Shown: piece after piece, positions 35,452-44,000 of the stretch | Layout: every line of letters begins with the position of its first letter | Numbering within the stretch: the stretch's first letter is position 1 | Source of the DNA: Microbacterium hibisci | GTDB taxonomy: Bacteria; Actinomycetota; Actinomycetes; Actinomycetales; Microbacteriaceae | Length of the DNA: 64,000 nucleotides | Direction: 5' to 3' | Assembly: GCF_015278255.1 (NCBI RefSeq) | Contig: NZ_JADIJC010000002.1 | Coordinates: 85,601-149,600 of the forward strand | Program-made: the position numbers and the translations under genes | Notes under the pieces: generated by a model | What the model was told of the DNA's origin: nothing | Databases searched by the model: none | The model's input: the letters and a program-made list of their open reading frames with translations, nothing else

Positions 35452-37635
35452 TCAGACGCTGTCAGCGACTTCGGAGCGTTGGTCAGTGAGCTCTTTGTCC
35501 TCATCGATCCGGCGCGATTGCCTCATCGTCGTTACAACGATATTCCGGAACATGGCGGAGGCTGGCAGAGCCTGGGTGTTGATCCGCCCGGCGAGCTCCA
35601 AAGACCGGGGCGCCCACAGGTTCGCGTGGAGCCGCATCGCGAGGTGAGGGATGGGTGTCGGCTCCCAGCTTGCCCGTTCATGCACGGGTCGACCGTCGAC
35701 CAGCCAAACGATCCGGTCGGTGGTCCACCCGATGGCATATTCGTGGAAGTCCTGGGTGGCATCGAAGCCAAGGTCGATCCAGTGTGGCGCGCCGCGGTAC
35801 CCGTATTCCATCGCCATACCCGCCTCACCTGGGTTGAAAAAGACGTTGGTCAGCATGCGGGTCGGATCAGCTCCAACTATCTCGATGTCGATCTCCTGAC
35901 GCGGGGAAGCGCGGTGCAGAAAGAACCCTGTGATGAGGCCTGGGCCGGACGCCGCGCGGATCTCTGCCCGAAACCAACCGTGCGTGAAGGACCGAGATGA
36001 AGCGAACGCGCCAGACGTTAACCGACGACCATTGCCCGCTCCTTCGTCGAGAACAACGCGCACGCCCTCGTCGCTGAATGACATGCAGTGAGGTGAGAAT
36101 GACGCCAGATTGCCTGGAAACGTCCCCGTCACGCTCGGGAACTGCTCAGATGCGCTCGTCATCGACGAGGCCACCAAGACCGTGTCGCCGTAACCTACGG
36201 GACCTATGCTCGGTTCAGCCGGTCGCCAGCGCGCGGAGGGTGGGAGTACCCACGGGGAGTTGTCCATCGGTACCGCCTTGCGCAGCACCTGACCATCCGT
36301 CACACGAGGCGTCGACTCGTTGCGGCGAAAGAGTCCAAAGGAGCGTGGCGCGCCGAGAGGGAATGCCTCGACTGGGGTGGCGATCTTCAGGAAGCCGCAC
36401 AGTGCCTGCCAGGTGTTCTCCTCAGAACTCGTGGCATCAACTACTGCCACCCGGGAAGGAGCGACGCGCGTGCGCAGTGTCGTGGTCGGCCCTAGGTGAG
36501 GGCTCTCCAGGATGAACTTGGTTTCCTTTGTGGCCATGGCGGAGGTCAGCGCGGGCGGCAGCAAAGGTGGGTCGACGAGGGCGTCGAAGAGTTGCAGCTC
36601 ACCCAAGAGGGCGGCCGGTGACAGTGCCGCCTCGTGTTGGTCGAATACACGAACTCTTAGACCCAGCATCGACAGCGCCATTGCAAGACTCTCGTGGTCG
36701 CCGCGACGAGTCCAGGCGAGAACCCGTTCGGAGCCTAGGACGCCCGAGTGCTTGATTGCATGGCCTCCGTCGACGACCCCGGCTCGCGCCAAGTAGGGCA
36801 TCACGGAGTAGGCGTTGTCGGACTTTCCGTCGAGTCGCTGAGCGATTGCCGGCGAAGTCATCGCGAGGGCGTCAAGCTCAGCAAGCCGGTAGTTCATCCA
36901 GAGATCGACGGGGCCCTTGACCGGCATGGAACGCAGTAGCTTCATCGCACCCGCTTGCGTGAGTACGTACCCGGAGAGATGCCAGAGGCCGCGGACTGGT
37001 CGAAATACGCCGCTCCGCTCGTCCTCCCTCGATGCAGTTCCTCCGGCGTCCTCGTACGATATGAACACGATGTCTGGGTTCCCGGCCACATTCGAGCGCT
37101 GGTGTATCTCGCGCCAGATTCCATCGATCGAGGCTCGCGCCCTGGGCTTGAACCAAGCGTCATCTTCCAGGATCAGCACCAGCGAGTCTGGTCCGGTCGC
37201 GATTTCCTTCCAAGCCTCGATGTGTGATCTCGCGACGGCGACCTCCTGTCGAGACATGCGAACTGGCTCATCGGCCGAGAATGCCTGCGCGAGTCGCTCA
37301 TCGGGTTGGACGAACAGCTGATCACCTATGTGGTAGACGGGGTCAACATCCGCGGTTGCCGCGACCGCCCGGCCGTCTCGCGCGTCAATCGCGGCAACAC
37401 GGCGCACTATTGACATGAGGTTGTCGCCGTCGGACGTCGTGAAGCGTTGAAGCTCCCGGGCGATACGTCGCCATCGCTTTGGTTGGCGATCCAGATTGAT
37501 CACGAGGATCGACTCAATCCGATTTCCTTCATGCCCAAAGGCCTCGATGCGACCGCCTGGGATTGCCGCGACGGTCGCGCGCCATACTCGGAATGCAGCC
37601 GCTCTGAGCGGGTCGAGCGCTTCTGCGAGATTCAT
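35452..37635 (-). CDS. GT25 - sulfotransferase-like - GH16 fusion protein
   Basis: A 727-residue protein with three parts. Residues about 40-265 resemble glycosyltransferase family 25 (ILVINLDRQPKRWRRIAREL; LVLILEDDAWF with the acidic metal-binding motif). Residues about 300-440 resemble a sulfotransferase fold (SERVLAWTRRGDHESLAMAL ... ENTWQALCGFLKIATPVEAF), but the phosphate-binding loop looks degenerate. Residues about 480-700 are a GH16 domain (LTSGAFASSRSFTHGWFRAE) with the catalytic ExDxE motif in RQEIDIEIVG (Glu581, Asp583, Glu585). There is no signal peptide, which is odd for GH16. It is last in an operon after a GT32 and a carbamoyltransferase, 21 nt behind the GT32 gene. A joint role in building and trimming a surface glycan is inferred; a GH16 domain could also act as transglycosylase. 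Confidence 0.75.
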   Translation of the reverse strand: MNLAEALDPLRAAAFRVWRATVAAIPGGRIEAFGHEGNRIESILVINLDRQPKRWRRIARELQRFTTSDGDNLMSIVRRVAAIDARDGRAVAATADVDPVYHIGDQLFVQPDERLAQAFSADEPVRMSRQEVAVARSHIEAWKEIATGPDSLVLILEDDAWFKPRARASIDGIWREIHQRSNVAGNPDIVFISYEDAGGTASREDERSGVFRPVRGLWHLSGYVLTQAGAMKLLRSMPVKGPVDLWMNYRLAELDALAMTSPAIAQRLDGKSDNAYSVMPYLARAGVVDGGHAIKHSGVLGSERVLAWTRRGDHESLAMALSMLGLRVRVFDQHEAALSPAALLGELQLFDALVDPPLLPPALTSAMATKETKFILESPHLGPTTTLRTRVAPSRVAVVDATSSEENTWQALCGFLKIATPVEAFPLGAPRSFGLFRRNESTPRVTDGQVLRKAVPMDNSPWVLPPSARWRPAEPSIGPVGYGDTVLVASSMTSASEQFPSVTGTFPGNLASFSPHCMSFSDEGVRVVLDEGAGNGRRLTSGAFASSRSFTHGWFRAEIRAASGPGLITGFFLHRASPRQEIDIEIVGADPTRMLTNVFFNPGEAGMAMEYGYRGAPHWIDLGFDATQDFHEYAIGWTTDRIVWLVDGRPVHERASWEPTPIPHLAMRLHANLWAPRSLELAGRINTQALPASAMFRNIVVTTMRQSRRIDEDKELTDQRSEVADSV

Positions 37636-37656
37636 GCGGGTCGAGCAGCCTTTCGT

Positions 37657-38529
37657 CTAGCGGGGGCGGATGTTGCGCCAGTTGCGGGAGTCGTTCCGAT
37701 AATCGAGCTCCCAGAATGGTTCGGCAGTGGCGTACCAATCGAGCAATATGTGGAAGTCCGTAGGCTCGCCAGAGATCGCTAGAGCCCGAGCATGCGCGGC
37801 CAGGGAGGCTGTGAGGTTCCCTGGCCCAGTGGTCGACTGAATCTCGAGATCAGAGCCATCGCGCAGAAGCGCGTCGATTGCGCGATTAAGCGCGCGCTGC
37901 AGTACGGGGTGATGTGGCGGTGCTGCGATCGGGTTGTTGTTCACGTAGAAGATTCGATCGCGCGTCGGCAAGTCGACGTTCCGTAACTCGTTCATTGGGA
38001 CCATCGAGTGAAGCTTCACGTCGTATGCCAGCGGCTGCACAAGCAGTCGATGATCCTCAAAGATCTCGCGCCAATCGTTTCCCAGAAGCACGTCATCAGC
38101 GTCGACGTAGAGTCCGCCTTCGATGAGGATGAAGCACATCCTGAAGAAGTCGCTACGCATTGCGGGGTGATGACACCGGTCGAATGCGGCGACTGCTCGC
38201 GGATCAAACCGCTCAGCGATGTAGTCACGCGCCGCGTCGTCCCCGAAGAACCGAAGTTCAACGCCTTCGTCGAGGAGTGGTAGCCAAGTCTTGAGGCACC
38301 GGACCACGTCGGGAGGGATGGCCGAGGGGTCGTGCCAGTAGCGCATCAGCGTTCGAGGGATGGTCGGTGGCGCAGCTATTGGGGCAACATCACCACAAAT
38401 CGCTGCTCGCGAGATCTGGTCGATTGTCAGTGCTCGTATGTACTCGGAGCGGAGGCCGTCGTCCTCCTCAAACCCTTGAGGCGGCTGAAGCGATGACGCG
38501 TGATGGTCGGCGTCGGGCGGGGAACTCAT
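37657..38529 (-). CDS. GT32-type glycosyltransferase
   Basis: A 290-residue cytoplasmic glycosyltransferase of the DXD-containing sugar-transferase type (GT32/OCH1-like, capsular polysaccharide). Visible signatures are IPRTLMRYWHDPSAIPPDV near residue 58, RSDFFRMCFILIEGGLYVDADDVLL with the DAD metal-binding motif at 143-145, and a C-terminal tryptophan/tyrosine-rich tail. Its ATG 38529 overlaps the stop of the carbamoyltransferase gene (TAATG), so translation is coupled. The sugar donor and acceptor cannot be read from sequence. Confidence 0.85.
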   Translation of the reverse strand: MSSPPDADHHASSLQPPQGFEEDDGLRSEYIRALTIDQISRAAICGDVAPIAAPPTIPRTLMRYWHDPSAIPPDVVRCLKTWLPLLDEGVELRFFGDDAARDYIAERFDPRAVAAFDRCHHPAMRSDFFRMCFILIEGGLYVDADDVLLGNDWREIFEDHRLLVQPLAYDVKLHSMVPMNELRNVDLPTRDRIFYVNNNPIAAPPHHPVLQRALNRAIDALLRDGSDLEIQSTTGPGNLTASLAAHARALAISGEPTDFHILLDWYATAEPFWELDYRNDSRNWRNIRPR

Positions 38530-40133
38530 TAGTGTGCCCGCTCACGAAAGCCGATGTAGGGGCCGGAGTCTCGTCGAAGGAACGCCTTCCCGTCCACGAT
38601 GAATCCGTCCAAGCCGTGGTCCCACGCGTACGTGTCCAAGTCGACGAGGTTGTTGATAAAGCCCTTGCCGTTGAAGTTCAGCGAAGTGTTGCAGAGTACA
38701 CCGAAGCCTGTGCGCGCCTTGAACGCCGTTAGCAAGTCACAGAGGGCCGGGTTCGTACTCTGACTGACGGTCTGCAGGCGTGCCGATCCATTGACATGCG
38801 TCACGGCCGGCAATGCATCTGTGGTTGCCTGCGAGGTATAGAGCATGAACGGGCTTTGCCGATTCATACCGAACCAGCGCGCCGCGTCATCCTCCAGGCA
38901 GACGGGGGCGATCGGGCGGAACTGCTCCCGCTGTTTGATCTCATTGAGGCGAATCCTCGTCGCGTCGTCGAACGGGGCCGCGAGGATAGATCGATTGCCG
39001 AGCGCTCTTGGACCGATTTCGTATCGGCCGTTCACCCAGCCGAGGATCAGTCCGCTGCTCAGCATTCCCGCGACGTCAGCCGCTGAGACGTCGAGGACGT
39101 CGTAGCGCCCGTCCGTGACGGCCCCATCGTTCACGAAGGGAAGCCCAGCGTAGACATCCCATTCAATCTTCGCGTTGCCCGTGAAGTGGAACTGCGCATC
39201 TATCGCCGTGCCGATTGCTGAGCCGGAGTCGTTAGGGACCGGAGGAACGAACACGTCGGAGAACAGTCCTGTTGCTTGCCACTTGGCGTTCCAGTCGCAA
39301 TTGAGCCCGCAGCCACCTGCGATTACGAGCGGGAGCCCCCGTTGAAGGTTCGCTTCTGCGAAGCGGGTGAAGGTGTCGAAGATGCGATCACTGTAGATGC
39401 CCGCGAAGTTGCGGAACTCTTCATCCTCGACTCCGACGTCGTAGTGGGGCGACGAATCCAACTGGTCGTACTTGTCGAGCCGCACATCGATGGATCCCAG
39501 GAGGAACCTTATAAGTTCTTCTTCGGCATCGGTGGGGTCGGTCCTCTTGGAGTATGAAGCCAGAGCCATGAGTTTGCCGGCGTCCGAAAGTCGTGAGAAC
39601 GGAGCATCCTTCGGGAACGTGGGGTCCGCAAGGCCGTAGATGGACGCATATCGATGGCCCGGCTGATTCATCACGTTGCCCAGAAGTTTGATGTTCACGT
39701 CGCTGTCGATCTCGTAGAACGCGCCTATCTCGCCTTCCCAGATGAGCGCGTAGCATGGTTCGCCTTGAGGGGCCGGCGACATTCCATACGCGCTGAGGAG
39801 ATGGGATCTCTCGTGGGACGAAGAGAAGTAGTCCACATCTGTTGCCATGAAGGTGCTCCGGAGCATGATGACGTCGCTCCGATCGAGACCGCGATATCCG
39901 ACGTGTCGGGTGCTCCCAGTGGGCCGCGCTTCGCGGGGCCACCATCCCCCCGCGGCAATTACCTCGGGAACCCGGTCGAGGCGAGCAATCGCGTCGAGCA
40001 TGTCGGAGCTCGCTAGCGGTGAGTACCGGTAATTTGAGTCCTTCTCCGCCTCGATCGACGAGACGAGCTTGCCATCGCGCAGATGCGCGACGGCGCCGTC
40101 ATGCCCGGGGTTGTAGGCGAAGATATCCACCAT
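38529..40133 (-). CDS. NodU/CmcH-family carbamoyltransferase
   Basis: A 534-residue carbamoyltransferase that moves a carbamoyl group from carbamoyl phosphate, through carbamoyl-AMP, to a hydroxyl. The N-terminal Kae1-like ASKHA domain starts AYNPGHDGAVAHLRDGKL; the C-terminal YrdC-like half has YEIGPRALGNRSILAAPF, REQFRPIAPVCLEDDAARWF and NTSLNFNGKG, all typical of NodU/TobZ. ATG 40133 has GAAAGG upstream; a GTG at 40139 overlaps that site and is less likely. First gene of the operon; nodulation-factor and antibiotic sugars are known substrates of the family, but here the neighbours suggest a surface glycan sugar. Confidence 0.92.
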   Translation of the reverse strand: MVDIFAYNPGHDGAVAHLRDGKLVSSIEAEKDSNYRYSPLASSDMLDAIARLDRVPEVIAAGGWWPREARPTGSTRHVGYRGLDRSDVIMLRSTFMATDVDYFSSSHERSHLLSAYGMSPAPQGEPCYALIWEGEIGAFYEIDSDVNIKLLGNVMNQPGHRYASIYGLADPTFPKDAPFSRLSDAGKLMALASYSKRTDPTDAEEELIRFLLGSIDVRLDKYDQLDSSPHYDVGVEDEEFRNFAGIYSDRIFDTFTRFAEANLQRGLPLVIAGGCGLNCDWNAKWQATGLFSDVFVPPVPNDSGSAIGTAIDAQFHFTGNAKIEWDVYAGLPFVNDGAVTDGRYDVLDVSAADVAGMLSSGLILGWVNGRYEIGPRALGNRSILAAPFDDATRIRLNEIKQREQFRPIAPVCLEDDAARWFGMNRQSPFMLYTSQATTDALPAVTHVNGSARLQTVSQSTNPALCDLLTAFKARTGFGVLCNTSLNFNGKGFINNLVDLDTYAWDHGLDGFIVDGKAFLRRDSGPYIGFRERAH

Positions 40134-40365
40134 TGGCACCTTTCAAGACCGTTAGTCACAGCAGCTAGCCGGCAATGCGCAGGAGAGACCAACTATCCGG
40201 GCGCTCGCCCTGCTCAGTTGGGACCAGCCATGCGTTCGACGGCCGCCCCACTCTCGCAGGTCGCGGCTCCCGCTCGTCAGCGAGACACGGCTGCTACGGC
40301 AGTTGTTACGGCGGGAGTTCAAGCCGTGAGTCGTTATGTCGCAGGGCGTGGGTACGCTGAGCGGT

Positions 40366-40860
40366 ATGGGCCCGATGGAGGAGATCACTCCGACGCCGAG
40401 CAACGTGGCCGAGTGGCGGAGCACCGTTTCGGAAGTTGAAAGCGCTCTGTTGTCCTATCCCGCGCGTGCCGACAACATGTGGCTAAGGAACTACCCCAAC
40501 GGCTCCTGCTCGATCGTGTCGTTCACCGTCGGAAGTGTGCTGCTTCAGCGACAGGCACAGCCCTGGAGGCTACTTTCGAAGTTCAGCGGTCGACACTCGC
40601 ACACGTGGCTCGTTGGGGGCACCGACGGCGCGGCGCAAGCATCAATCGACGCTACGATCCACCAGTTCCCGGAACTTGCAACCGGACCGTTCGTCGGGTC
40701 GGGCCCGTCACCAGCGGAACGACTGTTCGAGGGGTACGCTGGCACATCCGTCGCGGTCAATCAAGTGCCTCAGTGGTGGCATCACGGGGAAACCCTCGAT
40801 GTCTACGAATGGGTCTTTCCTCGGCTAGGTATTTTGACGACGACTGCGGGAATCGTCTGA
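40366..40860 (+). CDS. Small protein with possible papain/transglutaminase-like fold
   Basis: A 164-residue protein of unknown function. It contains NYPNGSCSIVSFTVG (possible catalytic Cys at the start of a helix), SHTWLVGG (possible His) and ASIDATIHQFPE (possible Asp), in the order of a papain-like or transglutaminase-like catalytic triad. Related hypothetical proteins with the pattern YP.GSC ... HAWLE ... IDIT..QF come to mind, but this is from memory of the pattern only. ATG 40366 follows a TACGCT box by 7 nt, suggesting a leaderless mRNA; ATG 40375 is an alternative. It precedes the giant NTPase gene by 164 bp on the same strand and may be expressed with it. Confidence 0.6.
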   Translation: MGPMEEITPTPSNVAEWRSTVSEVESALLSYPARADNMWLRNYPNGSCSIVSFTVGSVLLQRQAQPWRLLSKFSGRHSHTWLVGGTDGAAQASIDATIHQFPELATGPFVGSGPSPAERLFEGYAGTSVAVNQVPQWWHHGETLDVYEWVFPRLGILTTTAGIV

Positions 40861-41024
40861 ACATCCCGCCCGCAACGACCGGCCTGCGGAAACTGCACGA
40901 ACGGCGCAGTGCCGCACCGACATGGATTGTGGTGTCGTAGCGCTCGCGTCCAGGCGGGGGTGGCTAGCCTGGTCGTCAGCCTAGGCGTCGGATATGGGAT
41001 CCGGAGAATCAAGGGGACAGGCGG

Positions 41025-44000
41025 ATGTCAGAGAGCGTCGACGGTCGCGACGCTGTTCCACCTTTGCCTGTGGGCGATTCGAATTTGCGTCAGGTCGGAG
41101 CGAGCCCGTACGCGACGGGCGGCGGGGGGACCTCGTTTGCTCACCGGGTCGCTGCCGCATATCTCGCAAGTGTGCTCACGGGCAGTCGACGTGCTGAACT
41201 GGGAGAGCAATCGGTCGACCGCATCTCATTCCAAACCGGCCCCAGTCACCCGGTCGACGATCTACTGGTCGCGTACTCGAGCGGGACTGTCGACGGCACG
41301 TTGGCCATTGCCTGCAGGGCGACGCCAAACTGGGTTCGAAGCCACCCAAGCACCGTTGACCTCGTGAAATCGTTGCTGTCCGAGCTTGCGGCTCATGATC
41401 GTGAGACTCATCGGGTCGCCGTCGCGGTGTCCGGACGTTCGAGCCAGAGCGATCAACTCGCGAGGGTGTGCGATATCGCTCGCGCGCACGCCGACGCGGA
41501 TGCGTTCCATGCGTCTTTCGACGTTGACGGACGTTGGTCCGCGCCGGTCAGACGTCGCTACTCGCAGTTCTTGGACATGGTCGAGCTGGCTGTGGGAGCC
41601 GCACCGTCCGACCCTTCGATCGCGCGGCGTGCGTGGCACTTGCTTTCGCGATTGTACGTTCTCCCATTTAGGGTTCAGGGTCACGACGACGCAGATCGGG
41701 TGTCTCTCGCGACATCTCTGGATGCTGTGGCATCGCCACGGGGCGACGGTGTTGCTGTCAGGGACCGGCTCGAAGTTGAGGCGACTCGGTACGACGCGAC
41801 CGGCGCGACTGTAGACCGGAACCTTCTCCGACGCGACCTTCATTCTGTCTTGGACTCGCCGCTCACCCGAAGCACCGTCGCGTGGGGTGTGCTAGCCGAA
41901 CATCGAAAAGTAGCCACCGCCAGCGTGCGACTCACCATTGGAGACGACGCCTCTTCGAATAGGCCATTGACGTTGAGTTTTTCCGATCGTCGTGTCCAGC
42001 TCGCCACGCGGCTGGAGGCGAGCGCTGCGTCTGGCGGTGCCCTGCTGGTCGTCGGCGAGTCAGGTGCCGGCAAGAGCGCGTTGGTGTTGTCAACGGTCGC
42101 CGACCTAGAGGAGGCGAACGCCGACGAGTTCGAGGCGCTCGTCATCAATTTTCGCAACTTGCCCGATACGGGGATGGAACTTCGCGCCGCGCTCGGCATG
42201 TCCGTTCAGGACCTACTCGGCGAGCTGTCCGCAGCCCGCCGACTCGTTGTCATCGACGCTGCAGACGCCGCGCTAGAGAGATCTTCGGGGCTCCTGCAGG
42301 AGCTTGTCCACGCCGCCCGATCCGCTGGCATCGGGGCTGTCGCGGTCACCTCGGCATCCGCCGTCGACTACGTGCAGGAACAGCTCGCCGCTGCTTACTC
42401 ATCCGAAGTTGACACGTTCGAGGTGGCGCCGCTCCGCGACGAGGACGTGCGAGAGGTGTCCGACCACTTTCCACTGCTGCGGAATGTCTTGCGCGACCTG
42501 CCAGCGTCCTCGTTGCTGCGGCGGCCGGTGGTCCTTGATCTCCTCGCGCGAACCGAACTGCAGGTCGAACGCTCTCTGGGGGAATGGGAATGCCTTGAGC
42601 TTGTGTGGCGCAAGATCGTGCGCGGAGAGGGGCGTACCGGGGCGGGCTCTTCGGAGGCGCGCGAACGGACCTTGCTCGCGACCGCCGCTGCCGCACTCAA
42701 CCTACCCATCCAGTCGCGCCCGGAACTCGGTTTCGATTCAGCCGCGGTAGATCAGCTTCGCCGAGACCATCTCCTGTCCCCAGCCAGCCCGTATCGACAT
42801 CGGCCCGAGTTCGCACACGACGAGATACGCCGCTACGCCACCGCGATCCTGCTCGTTCGTGCCAATGCGCCCACCGAGACCCTTGAATCGGCAGACGCGC
42901 CGAGATGGGCGCTGTCCGCGGCCACACTGGCTCTAAAGGGGCAACTCCTGGCGCCGGGCGCTCAGCCGCCCCGAGTCTTTACCGAAGCGTTGCGCGACTT
43001 CCATGGCTTCGCCGACCGCCACGGTGCACGATGGGCGGACGTCCCCATCGAAGCTGTCACCGAAACTCCCCACGCGTACGACTGCTTCAAGGCCGCTCTC
43101 ACCACCGAGCACCCCACCCTGGTGCTCACCGACGTCGTGCGAGTCGTGCAACAACGCCACCAAGTCGCTGGCCGGCTCGACGCTGTCGCAGCGACGCCGG
43201 TGATCCGGGTTCTCTTGGACGAGGAGCGGCCCTGGGATGTCTCGAAGGACTCGTTCCAGCTTCTGGTCAGCTGGCTGCAAGCACTGGTCCTCGCGCAGCT
43301 CCCGTCCGGGAACCTTCTGCGCACGAGACTCCGCGACCGACTCCTCACCTTCTGGGAGCTCCATCCATCGCGGCAGGTCCCGGCCGTCGATCCCAGCAGC
43401 TATCTCGGTGAACATCGACGCCGCCGACGGCGAGCACTGGACTACCGCGTCACCTCCGAAGCGTATGTCGAGTCGCTAGCCCTTCTCGGCCCGGACCTGA
43501 ACGAACGCGTCGAGGTATGCCTGCGTGCGATCGCAGCTGACGCTCCCGCGTTCCTCGCTCCGGCGGTCGACGAACCATTTAGCGCGAGGGCTCTTGCCCT
43601 GCATGACCCTGAGTTGCTGGCCGACCTGATCGAGGCCTACTACATCGACGACGACGCCGAGGATTGGCACCTCGACCACGGCGTGCGACGCCATCACAGC
43701 CGATGGACAGGGTTCGGGGTTCCTCTGTTCGCCTACTACTTCGGGGGGTTCTGGCCGCTGTTCCAAACAGCCCCTTTCACGACCTCGATTCGCGTGCTCA
43801 ACAAGATCCTGAATCACGGCGCGGCCACTCGCCTCCAGAACCTCGCGCGGCACCGTAGTCGAGGCGAGATCGACAAGGACGACCGTGGCGTGACCATGAA
43901 CCTTGATGGCGTCGAGCGAACCTACGTGGGTGATACCCACGTCTGGAGCTGGTATCGCGGCACCTCGGTCGGCCCTTATCCGGGGATGAGCGCGCTTCTG

